Assembly (NCBI GenBank): GCA_051875715.1
Contig: JBJEHD010000007.1
Span: 18,212 to 82,211 of the forward strand
Direction of reading: 5' to 3'
DNA length: 64,000 nucleotides
DNA from: DYCT01 sp051875715
GTDB lineage: Bacteria; Bacteroidota; Bacteroidia; Bacteroidales; Bacteroidaceae
Every line of letters starts with the position of its first letter. The stretch's first letter is position 1. The notes beneath the pieces were generated by a model. It ran no database searches. It worked only from the letters and a program-made list of their open reading frames with translations, and was not told the origin of the DNA. The position numbers were made by a program, and so were the translations under genes. Below are positions 1 through 8,961 of this stretch, one piece after another.

Positions 1-1142
1 GCATCCAGCGTCCGTGGCTGGTGACTTCTTGCGAATGGAACGACAAACTCATCCGCAGCGCCATCGTTTGGTTGTGCGCCCTGACGAAGAAGCCTATCCT
101 GAAACTGACGAACAAGGACTACAACGAGAACGGACTGAGCGAACTGCTGGCCCTGTACGGCTCGGCCTACAATGTGAACATCAAGATTTTCAACGACCTG
201 CAGCACACCATCACGGGATGGCCGGGCGGCAAACCCAATGCCGACGACACCTATCGTCCGGAACGTGCCAAACCTTTCCCGAAACGTGTGGTGGTGTTCT
301 CGCCGCACCCCGATGACGATGTCATCTCCATGGGTGGTACCATCCGCCGCTTGGTAGAGCAGAAGCACGAAGTGCATGTGGCTTACGAAACGTCGGGCAA
401 CATTGCCGTAGGCGACGAAGAAGTGGTACGCTTCCTGCATTTCATCAACGGCTTCAACCAAATTTTCGATGGCGGCCAAAACGGTGTCATCAACGAGAAA
501 TACGCCGAAATCCGCAAGTACCTGAAGGAGAAGAAGGACGGCGACATGGATACGCGCGACATCCTCACCATCAAGGGCCTGATTCGTCGTGGCGAGGCTC
601 GTACGGCTTGCACGTACAACAACATCCCCTTGGATCGTTGCCACTTCCTCGACCTGCCGTTCTATGAGACCGGCAAAATCCAAAAGAACCCCATCAGCGA
701 AGCCGACGTGGAAATCGTCCGCAACCTGCTGCGTGAGGTGAAACCGCATCAGATCTTCGTGGCCGGCGACTTGGCCGACCCCCACGGAACTCACCGCGTA
801 TGTACCGACGCCGTATTCGCCGCCATCGACCTGGAGAAGGAAGAAGGTGCCGAATGGCTGAAGGACTGCCGCATCTGGATGTATCGTGGCGCATGGGCAG
901 AATGGGAAATCGAGAACATCGAGATGGCCGTGCCCATCAGCCCCGAAGAATTGCGTGCAAAACGCAACTCCATCCTGAAGCACCAGTCGCAGATGGAGAG
1001 CGCACCGTTCTTGGGCAACGACGAACGTCTGTTCTGGCAGCGTTCGGAGGACCGCAACCGTGGTACGGCAGCGTTGTATGACAGCCTTGGCTTGGCCTCG
1101 TACGAAGCCATGGAGGCTTTCGTGGAGTATATACCTCTGTAA
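1..1142 (+). CDS. NagB-like / PIG-L deacetylase fusion, C-terminal part (5' truncated)
   Basis: The reading frame is open from the first base (codons start at position 3), so the start lies outside the window. About 380 residues are visible. After some 90 residues there is a PIG-L (LmbE-like) deacetylase domain: the motif SPHPDDD near base 300 is the metal-binding HPDD signature, and DPHGTHR near base 780 is the second metal-binding segment. PIG-L enzymes remove acetyl groups from N-acetylglucosamine-type substrates with zinc. Known Bacteroides proteins of about 660 residues join an N-terminal glucosamine-6-phosphate deaminase (NagB-like) domain to this domain, and the segment before the PIG-L motif fits the end of such a protein. 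The N-terminal identity is inferred from family knowledge. The gene ends in TAA and is followed by a terminator. Confidence 0.8.
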   Translation, partial: IQRPWLVTSCEWNDKLIRSAIVWLCALTKKPILKLTNKDYNENGLSELLALYGSAYNVNIKIFNDLQHTITGWPGGKPNADDTYRPERAKPFPKRVVVFSPHPDDDVISMGGTIRRLVEQKHEVHVAYETSGNIAVGDEEVVRFLHFINGFNQIFDGGQNGVINEKYAEIRKYLKEKKDGDMDTRDILTIKGLIRRGEARTACTYNNIPLDRCHFLDLPFYETGKIQKNPISEADVEIVRNLLREVKPHQIFVAGDLADPHGTHRVCTDAVFAAIDLEKEEGAEWLKDCRIWMYRGAWAEWEIENIEMAVPISPEELRAKRNSILKHQSQMESAPFLGNDERLFWQRSEDRNRGTAALYDSLGLASYEAMEAFVEYIPL

Positions 1143-1227
1143 CGAAACATCGGGACGGTGCTACATAACCAATCCGTCGTGCCATTTTCGGCACTCGGGC
1201 CGCCTCGGATTTTTCATGTTGAACTTG

Positions 1228-1258
1228 AAAAGGTCTGCCGTGAGGCAGGCCTTTTTTT
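1228..1258 (+). terminator. Rho-independent terminator
   Basis: The stem GGTCTGCC/GGCAGGCC (one G-U pair, loop GTGA) is flanked by AAA and followed by seven T. It closes the NagB/PIG-L gene and isolates the next transcript. Confidence 0.85.
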
Positions 1259-1267
1259 GTGGAATCT

Positions 1268-1297
1268 TTTGGGTTTGCGCGAAAAAACGTATTTTTG
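1268..1297 (+). promoter_or_regulatory. Bacteroidota-type promoter
   Basis: TTTG (1268-1271) and TATTTTTG (1290-1297, matching TAnnTTTG) are 18 bases apart. The -7 box ends 29 bases before the ATG at 1327. Confidence 0.6.
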
Positions 1298-1326
1298 CGG
1301 ACACAGAACCCCTAAAACGAAAAGCC

Positions 1327-1653
1327 ATGTATACCATACAGACCAACGCTTCGGGCACGCGGAGCATCGAGATAACAGACACCCATCTGCAGGCCATCCG
1401 GAAATATGCCTTGTTTCAGCACCTGGTCGACAGCAACGGCATCATCGACGAGTCGGTGCTGGACAAACTCAAACTGAACATCCGTTCGCTCATCGCTTCG
1501 CAGGAAGGCAATTGCAAAGACTTGCTGGACTTGTGCATCGATGTAATCTACCACAACAACATGAAGGCCTATGGGCTGAGACAACTGGTGCTGCTCTACA
1601 TCCAGTGGGTGAAAGAACAGGACGAACAAGAGAATGACGATGAAAACGATTGA
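1327..1653 (+). CDS. Small conserved protein of unknown function (108 aa)
   Basis: A 108-residue cytosolic protein without signal peptide or membrane segment. It is predicted to be mainly helical and ends in an acidic tail (EQDEQENDDEND). No family was recognised. The ATG at 1327 is chosen because a TAnnTTTG promoter lies just upstream; the longer reading frame to 1060 would run back through the terminator. It overlaps the next small gene by 20 bases and is probably co-transcribed with it and with the helicase at 1881, so a link to DNA metabolism is possible but unproven. Confidence 0.6.
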   Translation: MYTIQTNASGTRSIEITDTHLQAIRKYALFQHLVDSNGIIDESVLDKLKLNIRSLIASQEGNCKDLLDLCIDVIYHNNMKAYGLRQLVLLYIQWVKEQDEQENDDEND

Positions 1654-1867
1654 TACGGAGGCTTCGTACCCCTACAGCCCGCTTGTGGCGGTGCTGAAGG
1701 CGTTCTACACCTCCCCGGCTGGCGAACAGCTGGAGGTGCAAACATTCGACGCATCCCTGTTTGCCGACCTGAAAGCCTTCTTGGTGGAAGAGGAGGTCGG
1801 CTTTCGCGAAATCTACGACGGCCCGTGCATGACGCTTCAGTTCGTAGTTCCCCAGAGAGTCGGATAA
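1634..1867 (+). CDS. Small hypothetical protein (77 aa)
   Basis: A 77-residue reading frame starting inside the end of the preceding gene (20-base overlap), which suggests translational coupling. An alternative ATG two codons later (1640) is equally possible. The product has no signal peptide and no motif I recognise; the pattern of alternating hydrophobic residues suggests a compact alpha/beta fold. It ends 13 bases before the helicase gene, so the three genes look like one operon. Confidence 0.55.
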   Translation: MTMKTIDTEASYPYSPLVAVLKAFYTSPAGEQLEVQTFDASLFADLKAFLVEEEVGFREIYDGPCMTLQFVVPQRVG

Positions 1868-1880
1868 GAGGGGAGGGCAC

Positions 1881-3890
1881 ATGGAGAAAGAGCAGTTGGA
1901 CACCTCGAATCCGGAGTTTCAGGATGCCCTGAACCTCATCCAGCACACCCGTCAGTCCGTGTTCCTGACGGGCAAGGCCGGGACGGGCAAGTCTACGTTC
2001 TTGAAATACGTGTGCCGGCATACGAAGAAGAAACATGTGGTGTTGGCTCCCACCGGCATCGCCGCCATCCAGGCGGGCGGAAGTACGTTGCACAGTTTCT
2101 TCAAGATTCCGTTCTACCCCCTGTTGCCCGACGATCCCCGCTTCTCGCTCCGGGGAGGTGCGTTGCGCGAATTTCTGAAATATTCCTCGGCCCACACGAA
2201 ACTGATTCGAAGCGTCGAACTGGTCATCATCGACGAAATCTCCATGGTGCGGGCCGACATCATCGACTTTATTGACAAGGTGTTGCGCCTGTGCTCGCAA
2301 AACTTGCGCGAACCCTTTGGTGGCAAGCAGGTGCTGCTGGTGGGCGATGTATTCCAACTCGAGCCTGTGCTGAAGGCTGACGAACGGGACATCTTGCTGC
2401 GTTTCTATCCCTCGCCGTATTTCTTCTCTGCTCGTGTGTTTCGCGAGATGGAACTCGTCTCCGTTGAACTGACCCGTGTCTACCGGCAGAACGACCCGGT
2501 GTTCGTCGGCGTGCTCAACCACATCCGCACCAACACGGCCGGGGCGGCCGACCTGCAATTGCTCAACACCCGCTACGGCCTCCCCGACGAGGCCGACGAC
2601 GAACAGCGCATGCACATCACGCTGGCCACCCGGCGCGACACGGTGGACTACATCAACGAACGCCGTCTGGCCACTCTGCCCGGTCCGGAGGTGGTGCTGC
2701 ACGGAGAGGTGAGAGGCGACTTCCCCGACAACAGCCTGCCCACGCAGCTCGACTTGGTGCTGAAGCCCGGCGCACAGATTATCTTCGTCAAGAACGACTT
2801 CGAACGTCGGTGGGTGAATGGCACCATCGGTGTCGTCACGGCCATCGACGGGGACGGGACCTTGTGCGTGACCACCGAAGACGGCAAGGACTGTGATGTG
2901 AAGCCGGAGACGTGGCGCAACATCCGCTATATATATAAGGAAGAAGAGAAGAAAATCGAGGAGGAGGAGTTGGGGAGGTTCACCCAGTTTCCTGTCCGTC
3001 TGGCCTGGGCCATCACGGTGCATAAAAGCCAGGGGCTAACCTTCTCGCGCGTGGTCATCGATTTTTCCGGCGGCGTGTTTGCCGGCGGACAGGCCTACGT
3101 GGCGTTGAGCCGTTGCACCACGCTCGACGGTATTCGCCTGAAACGGCCCATCAGCCGGGCCGACATCTTTGTCCGTCCCGAAATCGTCGCCTTTGCCGGC
3201 CGGTTCAACAACCGCCAGGCCATCGACAAGGCTTTGAAACAGGCGCAGGCCGACATCCTGTATGCCGAGTCCGTCCGGTTGTTCGATCAGGGCGCGTTCG
3301 AATCCTTCCTCGATACCTTTTTCCGGGCCATCCATGCCCGCTACGACCTGGAGAAACCCCTTGTCAAACGCTTCATCCGCCGGAAGTTGGAGGTCGTCAA
3401 CCAACTGAAGCAGCGCGTACGGCAACAGCGCGAGCGGGCGGACGAGTTGCAGGCCAAGATGCGTCGCTATGCGATGGAGTATTACCAGGCCGGCAACGAC
3501 TGCATCACGCAGTTGCACGATGCCAAAGCCGCCTTGGTCCACTACGACAAGGCCCTCGACCTCGACCCGACGATGGTCGATGCGTGGGTTCGCAAGGGTG
3601 TCACCTTGTCGGGGTGCGAACGGTGGGATGAGGCCGAGGCCTGCCTTTCCGAGGCCGTGCGCCTTAGCCCCCTCCTGTTCAAGGCCGTCTACAACCGGGG
3701 GAAGAACCGCCTGCTGTCCGGCCGTCCAGACGAGGCGGCGGCCGACCTCGACCGGGCCACCTCGTTGCGCCCGGAGCATGCCAAGGCCCACGAACTCTTT
3801 GGCGACGCGCTGGCGCGTACCGGCCGGATGGAGGAGGCTGCTCTGCAGTGGGCATTGGCCGAGCGGCTTCGTCGCAAGAAGAAACCTTAA
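1881..3890 (+). CDS. PIF1/RecD-like superfamily 1 helicase with C-terminal TPR repeats
   Basis: 669 residues. Walker A GKAGTGKS lies near residues 31-38, followed by APTGIAA (motif Ia-like) and the Walker B segment IIDEISM near residue 118. The late motifs VHKSQGLTF and YVALSRC (motifs V/VI of the PIF1/RecD class) lie near residues 380-415. This ATP-dependent DNA helicase core is followed by a charged coiled-coil stretch (residues about 490-535) and about three TPR units (residues about 540-660), for example LVHYDKALDLDPTMVDAW. PIF1-like helicases unwind DNA 5'-3' and act on replication or structured DNA; the TPR tail would add a protein-binding surface. The ATG at 1881 has a purine-rich GAGGGGAGGG upstream. 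Helicase class is confident; in vivo role is not known. Confidence 0.85.
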   Translation: MEKEQLDTSNPEFQDALNLIQHTRQSVFLTGKAGTGKSTFLKYVCRHTKKKHVVLAPTGIAAIQAGGSTLHSFFKIPFYPLLPDDPRFSLRGGALREFLKYSSAHTKLIRSVELVIIDEISMVRADIIDFIDKVLRLCSQNLREPFGGKQVLLVGDVFQLEPVLKADERDILLRFYPSPYFFSARVFREMELVSVELTRVYRQNDPVFVGVLNHIRTNTAGAADLQLLNTRYGLPDEADDEQRMHITLATRRDTVDYINERRLATLPGPEVVLHGEVRGDFPDNSLPTQLDLVLKPGAQIIFVKNDFERRWVNGTIGVVTAIDGDGTLCVTTEDGKDCDVKPETWRNIRYIYKEEEKKIEEEELGRFTQFPVRLAWAITVHKSQGLTFSRVVIDFSGGVFAGGQAYVALSRCTTLDGIRLKRPISRADIFVRPEIVAFAGRFNNRQAIDKALKQAQADILYAESVRLFDQGAFESFLDTFFRAIHARYDLEKPLVKRFIRRKLEVVNQLKQRVRQQRERADELQAKMRRYAMEYYQAGNDCITQLHDAKAALVHYDKALDLDPTMVDAWVRKGVTLSGCERWDEAEACLSEAVRLSPLLFKAVYNRGKNRLLSGRPDEAAADLDRATSLRPEHAKAHELFGDALARTGRMEEAALQWALAERLRRKKKP

Positions 3891-3907
3891 CCCCCCCCGA
3901 AAATACG

Positions 3908-4525
3908 ATGCTGAAGAAACTGTATGCAAAGAACAACGACCCTGCGGTCATCGATTCCATCGTCCGCATTCTGGAGGATGGCGGCTTGCTGATTTACCCC
4001 ACCGACACCATGTATGCCATCGGCTGCCATGCGCTGAAGGAGCGTGCCGTCGAGCGCATTTGCCGTCTGAAGGGGATAGACCCTCGCAAGAACAACCTGT
4101 CCATCGTCTGTCCGGACATGAGCCAGGTCAGCGAGTACGCCAAGATGAGCAATGCCGTATTCAAGCTGATGAAGAGCCACCTGCCCGGCCCTTTCACCTT
4201 TGTGCTTCCCACGAGCAACCGCCTCCCCAAGGTGTTCCGCAACCGCAAGGAGGTGGGCATCCGCATCCCCGACCATCCCATCGTGCAGGAGTTGTGTCGC
4301 GCGTTGGATGCGCCGTTGTTGTCCACGACGCTACCGTTGGACTCCGACGACGAGACGGACTACGTCACCGTGCCCGAACTCATCGACGAGCGTTTCGGCC
4401 GGTGGGTCGACCTGGTCATCGATGGGGGAGAGGGTGGAACGATTCCCTCCACGGTGGTTGACTGCACGACCGACGAGCCCGTCGTGGTGCGCCAGGGGGC
4501 CGGATGGCTTACTTCTTCTCTTTGA
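3908..4525 (+). CDS. Sua5/YciO/YrdC-family protein (L-threonylcarbamoyladenylate synthase-like)
   Basis: 205 residues. Family features include IYPTDTMYAIGC near the N-terminus, the basic KGIDPRKNNLSIVC segment, LPGPFTFVLPTS and VGIRIPDHP. YrdC-fold enzymes make threonylcarbamoyl-AMP for the t6A modification of ANN-decoding tRNAs. The short form lacking the Sua5 domain resembles YciO, whose exact role is less certain. The ATG at 3908 follows the helicase stop by 17 bases; the extension to 3848 lies inside the helicase gene and is not needed. The 3' end overlaps the opposite-strand fructose-bisphosphatase gene by 17 bases. Confidence 0.85.
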   Translation: MLKKLYAKNNDPAVIDSIVRILEDGGLLIYPTDTMYAIGCHALKERAVERICRLKGIDPRKNNLSIVCPDMSQVSEYAKMSNAVFKLMKSHLPGPFTFVLPTSNRLPKVFRNRKEVGIRIPDHPIVQELCRALDAPLLSTTLPLDSDDETDYVTVPELIDERFGRWVDLVIDGGEGGTIPSTVVDCTTDEPVVVRQGAGWLTSSL

Positions 4526-6506
4526 TGAATCCGTTCTGGTAGGCAATCAGCAGTTTTTTCAGGTCGGCTATCTGGGTGGCCAGGATGCGTCCCTTGTCCG
4601 TGTCCTTCACCAGCACGCGCTGCGAACTCAGTTCCACCAGGAATGTGGTCGACATGATGTCGCGTCCTTCTTCGATGGCTTTCTGGGTGGACTCGAACGG
4701 TTCGTGCTGTACCAGCTGGATGCCTCTCGAGTGATAGACCAGCGTGTATCCGGCGATGCCTGTTTCCGGTTGGTAGGCTTTCGAGAATCCACCGTCGATG
4801 ACCAGCAGTTTTCCGTTGGCCTTGATGGGGTTTTCGCCTTTGATGGTCTTCACCGGCACGTGTCCGTTGATGATGTGCTTGTGCTTGCCTTCCACGCCGA
4901 ATTCGTCGAGCAGCATGTCGCAGGTGCTTTCTTCGTTCCGAAGCCGGTAGTAGGCCCCTTTCTTTTCCACGTGCAGTTCTTTTTCGGCCAGGAAGTATCG
5001 TTCGAAGGTGGCCATTTTGTCTTTGTCGAACAGCGGTGCGTCCTTTCCGCACCACAGGTACCACACGTAGTCGAGGGCGAATCGTTTCATGGCCGTGTTG
5101 CTTTCGTCGAAGTAGGCCGTCCGCACCAGGTGGTCTATTTTGTCGAGCAGGCGTTTTCCTTTGTACTCTTTTCGTCCGATGCGCACGGCTTTCAGCGTGC
5201 CGTCTTCGTTGAGGGGAACGGATGCGTGGAAGAGCAGGTTCGAGTTGCACACCAGGTACATGCTGCCGTGTGTGAAGAGACAGCGCATGTGTTTGCGCAG
5301 TTTTTCGCTTCCGGCGAACGACTGCCGCAGTTTCCTCATCAGTTCTTCTTCCTCTTCCGTCAGGCGGTAGGGGTCGTTGGGGTCGATGGTCGGGAATCGG
5401 TTGTCCTTCAGGGTGTATTCTTTCCCGTTCAGGCAGATGGTACCTTTCTCGAAGTTGATTTGTCCCAGCAGTTTTCGGTCGGCCATTTCGAATTCGGGTC
5501 TCCGGTCGATGATTTGCGCCTCCACCTTCAGTTGGATGATGGTGATGGCTTTGTGCATCTGGGCGATGAGTCGGATGGTTTTTTCGTTGTAGGCGTTGTC
5601 GCCCGTGTTGGTTGTTTTCGGCACGAACAGGTCGCAGGGGTCGTCGGCATAGGCTTCCATGGCGAAGGTGGCCAGTGGCAGCAGGTTGATGCCGTATCCG
5701 TCTTCCAGGGTGGATAGGTTGGCGTAGCGCAGCGATTGTCGTACGACGTTGGCGATGCATCCCTCGTTGCCGGCGGCGGCTCCCATCCACAGGATGTCGT
5801 GGTTCCCCCACTGGATGTCGAAGTTGTGGTAGTCGCACAGGGTGTCCATGATGATGTGTGCGCCGGGTCCTCGGTCGAAGATGTCGCCCACGATGTGCAG
5901 CGAGTCGATGGTGAGCCGTTGGATGAGTTGGCTGAGGGCGATGATGAAGTCGTCGGCCCGCCGGGTGCTGATGATGGTGTTGATGATGACGTCGATGTAG
6001 GCCGACTTGTTCGGGTCGACGGACGATTCGTGTAGCAGTTCCTGGATGATGTACGAGAAGTCGGCCGGCAGCGATTTGCGCACCTTCGACCGGGTGTATT
6101 TCGACGAGACGTTCTGGCACACTTTCACCAGTTGGTTCAGGGTGATCCGATACCAGTCGTCGATGTCTTCTTCCACGTTCTTGACCAGTTCCAGTTTTTC
6201 TTTGGGGTAGTAGATGAGGGTGCAGAGTTCTTTTTTCTCGGTTTCGCGCATCGTGTTGTCGAATATTTCGTTCACCTTGCGCTTGATGGCGCCCGATGCG
6301 TTTTTCAGCACGTGCTGGAAGGCTTCGTATTCTCCGTGCAGGTCTGCCAGGAAGTGTTCGGTGCCTTTGGGCAGGTTGAGGATGGCTTCCAGGTTGATGA
6401 TTTCGGTGCTGGCGTCCGCCAGGGTGGGGAAACTGCGCGAGAGGAGTTGCAGGTAGCGCAGGTCGCTCAGCACTTTCTCGGTGGTGATTTGGCTGAATCC
6501 GCTCAT
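4509..6506 (-). CDS. fbp: Fructose-1,6-bisphosphatase, class III
   Basis: 665 residues, the usual length for the large class III enzyme of Bacillota and Bacteroidota. It hydrolyses fructose-1,6-bisphosphate to fructose-6-phosphate in gluconeogenesis. The metallophosphatase motifs are clear: VGDIFDRGPG and WGNHDILWMG in the N-terminal half, and INGHVPVK plus VIDGGFSKAYQ in the C-terminal half. The start MSGFSQITTEKV at 6506 is preferred to the ORF limit at 6620, because the upstream -7 box (6558-6565) would lie inside the longer form. The gene is divergent from the PBP1A gene and convergent, with a 17-base overlap, with the Sua5-like gene. Confidence 0.93.
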   Translation of the reverse strand: MSGFSQITTEKVLSDLRYLQLLSRSFPTLADASTEIINLEAILNLPKGTEHFLADLHGEYEAFQHVLKNASGAIKRKVNEIFDNTMRETEKKELCTLIYYPKEKLELVKNVEEDIDDWYRITLNQLVKVCQNVSSKYTRSKVRKSLPADFSYIIQELLHESSVDPNKSAYIDVIINTIISTRRADDFIIALSQLIQRLTIDSLHIVGDIFDRGPGAHIIMDTLCDYHNFDIQWGNHDILWMGAAAGNEGCIANVVRQSLRYANLSTLEDGYGINLLPLATFAMEAYADDPCDLFVPKTTNTGDNAYNEKTIRLIAQMHKAITIIQLKVEAQIIDRRPEFEMADRKLLGQINFEKGTICLNGKEYTLKDNRFPTIDPNDPYRLTEEEEELMRKLRQSFAGSEKLRKHMRCLFTHGSMYLVCNSNLLFHASVPLNEDGTLKAVRIGRKEYKGKRLLDKIDHLVRTAYFDESNTAMKRFALDYVWYLWCGKDAPLFDKDKMATFERYFLAEKELHVEKKGAYYRLRNEESTCDMLLDEFGVEGKHKHIINGHVPVKTIKGENPIKANGKLLVIDGGFSKAYQPETGIAGYTLVYHSRGIQLVQHEPFESTQKAIEEGRDIMSTTFLVELSSQRVLVKDTDKGRILATQIADLKKLLIAYQNGFIKEKK

Positions 6507-6557
6507 AAGGTTTGTCTTTTTGGCGATGGTTGCTTTTTCGGTTGTTATTAGGTCCTG

Positions 6558-6565
6558 CAAAGGTA
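6558..6565 (-). promoter_or_regulatory. -7 box for fbp
   Basis: TACCTTTG on the minus strand, about 51 bases before the chosen fbp start. No strong -33 TTTG is seen. Confidence 0.5.
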
Positions 6566-6605
6566 GGAAAAACAATTGAAATTTCCCTGTTTGAATTATA
6601 AATCG

Positions 6606-6613
6606 TACTTTTG
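6606..6613 (+). promoter_or_regulatory. -7 box for the PBP1A gene
   Basis: TACTTTTG matches TAnnTTTG and ends 26 bases before the ATG at 6640. It forms a divergent pair with the fbp promoter. Confidence 0.55.
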
Positions 6614-6639
6614 CCGCCAAAATCGAGTTTGTTTTTCAC

Positions 6640-8961
6640 ATGAGAAAGAAGATTGTTTGTGTGTTGTGGGTGCTGATGGCCGTCGGCGTGCTGGTGGCCG
6701 TCCTGGTGTTTACGGCCATTGCGCGTGGTTGGATTGGCTACATGCCCCCGGTGGAGGAGTTGGAGAACCCGACCTATAAGTTTGCCACCGAAATCATTTC
6801 GTCCGACGGCCAGACGCTGGGCACGTGGTCGCTCAGCAAGGAAAACCGCGTCTACGTGGGCTACGAAGACCTTTCGCCCCATCTGGTGCGTGCCCTGATT
6901 GCGACCGAGGACCTCCGTTTTGCCGACCATTCGGGCATCGACGTGCGTGCGTTGGTCCGTGCGCTCGTCAAGCGCGGACTGCTGATGCAGAAGAATGCGG
7001 GCGGTGGCAGCACCCTCACGCAGCAACTCTCCAAGCAGCTGTATTCGCCGAGTGCGGGCAATGTGATGGAGCGTCTGCTTCAGAAACCCATTGAGTGGGT
7101 CATCGCCGTGCAGTTGGAGCGCTACTACACCAAGGAAGAGATTCTGACCATGTACCTCAACAAGTTCGACTTTCTCAACAACGCCGTCGGCATCAAGACG
7201 GCTTCGAACACCTATTTCGCCAAGGACCCGAAGGACTTGCTCGTCGAGGAGGCCGCCGTGCTGGTGGGCATGTGCAAGAACCCCTCGTACTACAACCCCG
7301 TGCGCCGGGCCGAACGGACGCGCGGCCGCCGCAACATCGTCCTCGACCAGATGCGCAAGGCCGGCTACCTGACGGAGGCCGAGGCTGATTCGCTCAAGGC
7401 CCTCCCGCTCCAGCTGCACTATCGGAAGGTCGACCACAAGGAAGGCCTCGCCACCTATTTCCGCGAATACCTGCGCGGGGTCATGACGGCCAAGGAGCCC
7501 CGCCGGTCCGACTACCGGGGCTGGCAGATGCAGAAGTACTACGAAGACTCGCTGGCCTGGCAGACCGACCCCCTCTACGGCTGGTGCGCCAAGAACACCA
7601 AGAAGGACGGCAGCCACTACAACCTCTATACCGACGGCCTGAAAATCCATACCACCATCGACTCGCGCATGCAGCGCTATGCCGAAGAGGCCGTGCGCGA
7701 ACATCTGGGCGGCTATCTGCAGCCCCGCTTCTTCCGCGAGAAGAAGAACCGGCGCAAAGCCCCCTACACCAACCAACTGACCGACGAGCAGGTGGACGAA
7801 ATCCTCACGCGTGCCATGCGCCAGACCGACCGCTACCGTACCATGAAGGCCGACGGCTGTTCGGAGGAGGAGATACGCCGGGCCTTCCACGAGCCGCACG
7901 AGATGAGCGTCTACACCTGGGAGGGCGAGCGCGACACCGTGCTCACGCCGCTCGACTCCATCCGCTATTACAAGCATTTCCTGCGCACCGGTTTCATGTC
8001 GATGGATCCGCGCAGCGGTGCCGTCAAGGCCTATGTGGGCGGTCCGGACTACCGTTATTTCCAGTACGACATGGCCATGGTGGGCCGCCGGCAGGTGGGC
8101 TCCACCGTCAAACCCTACGTCTACACGCTGGCCATGGAGAATGGCTTCTCGCCTTGCGACCAGGCCCGCCACGTGGAGCAGACCTTGCTCGACGAGAACG
8201 GCATCCCCTGGTCGCCCCGCAACGCCAACCACAAGCGCTACGGCGAGATGGTGACGCTGAAGTGGGGATTGGCCAATTCCGACAACTGGATTACGGCCTA
8301 CCTGATGAGCAAGCTCGACCCCTACGCCCTGGTGCGCCTCATCCATTCGTTCGGTGTGCTCAACCGCGATGTGCAGCCCACCGTGTCGCTCTGCCTCGGC
8401 CCGTGCGAAATCTCCGTGGGCGAGATGGTCAGCGCCTATACCGCCTTTGCCAACCGGGGCATCCGCACCGCGCCCTTGTTCGTCACCCACATCGAGGACG
8501 GCGAGGGCAACGTCGTGGCCGAATTCTCGCCGCAGGTCGAGGAGGTCATCAGCGAAGAGACGGCCTACAAGATGCTGGTCATGCTGCGTGCCGTGGTCAA
8601 CGAAGGCACCGCGGGCCGCGTGCGCCGTCTGGGCATCCAGGCCGACATGGGCGGCAAGACCGGCACCACCAACCGCAACTCCGACGGCTGGTTCATGGGC
8701 TTCACCCCCTCGCTGGTGTCGGGTTGCTGGGTGGGCGGCGAAGAGCGCGACATCCATTTCGACGGCATGGCCGACGGACAGGGGGCCAGCATGGCCCTGC
8801 CCATCTGGGCGCTCTACATGAAGCGCGTCCTGGCCGATCCCTCCTTGGACTATTCGGCCGACGAGGTGTTCGAGTTCCCCGAAGAGTACGATCCCTGCCG
8901 CGACCGGGTCGAAGAGCAGTTGCATGACGAAATGGAGGGCTTAGACGCCATCTTCGAATAA
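6640..8961 (+). CDS. Penicillin-binding protein 1A-type transglycosylase/transpeptidase
   Basis: 773 residues. One N-terminal membrane segment (about residues 4-28) anchors a periplasmic enzyme. The GT51 glycosyltransferase domain (about 45-240) carries ATEDLRFADHSGID with the catalytic Glu90, GGSTLTQQLSKQLY, and ERYYTKEEILTMYLNK. The transpeptidase domain shows the nucleophile in GSTVKP (Ser488), SDN (547-549) and KTGTT (Lys673). It polymerises and cross-links peptidoglycan. The C-terminal end is short and acidic, without extra domains. The 3' end overlaps the opposite-strand folK-like gene by 21 bases. Confidence 0.95.
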   Translation: MRKKIVCVLWVLMAVGVLVAVLVFTAIARGWIGYMPPVEELENPTYKFATEIISSDGQTLGTWSLSKENRVYVGYEDLSPHLVRALIATEDLRFADHSGIDVRALVRALVKRGLLMQKNAGGGSTLTQQLSKQLYSPSAGNVMERLLQKPIEWVIAVQLERYYTKEEILTMYLNKFDFLNNAVGIKTASNTYFAKDPKDLLVEEAAVLVGMCKNPSYYNPVRRAERTRGRRNIVLDQMRKAGYLTEAEADSLKALPLQLHYRKVDHKEGLATYFREYLRGVMTAKEPRRSDYRGWQMQKYYEDSLAWQTDPLYGWCAKNTKKDGSHYNLYTDGLKIHTTIDSRMQRYAEEAVREHLGGYLQPRFFREKKNRRKAPYTNQLTDEQVDEILTRAMRQTDRYRTMKADGCSEEEIRRAFHEPHEMSVYTWEGERDTVLTPLDSIRYYKHFLRTGFMSMDPRSGAVKAYVGGPDYRYFQYDMAMVGRRQVGSTVKPYVYTLAMENGFSPCDQARHVEQTLLDENGIPWSPRNANHKRYGEMVTLKWGLANSDNWITAYLMSKLDPYALVRLIHSFGVLNRDVQPTVSLCLGPCEISVGEMVSAYTAFANRGIRTAPLFVTHIEDGEGNVVAEFSPQVEEVISEETAYKMLVMLRAVVNEGTAGRVRRLGIQADMGGKTGTTNRNSDGWFMGFTPSLVSGCWVGGEERDIHFDGMADGQGASMALPIWALYMKRVLADPSLDYSADEVFEFPEEYDPCRDRVEEQLHDEMEGLDAIFE

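Noticed and set aside
4360..8925. Minus-strand open frame of about 1520 codons
   Set aside because: It is the antisense of PBP1A running into a non-coding frame of fbp. It lacks any recognisable domain, while both sense genes are complete.
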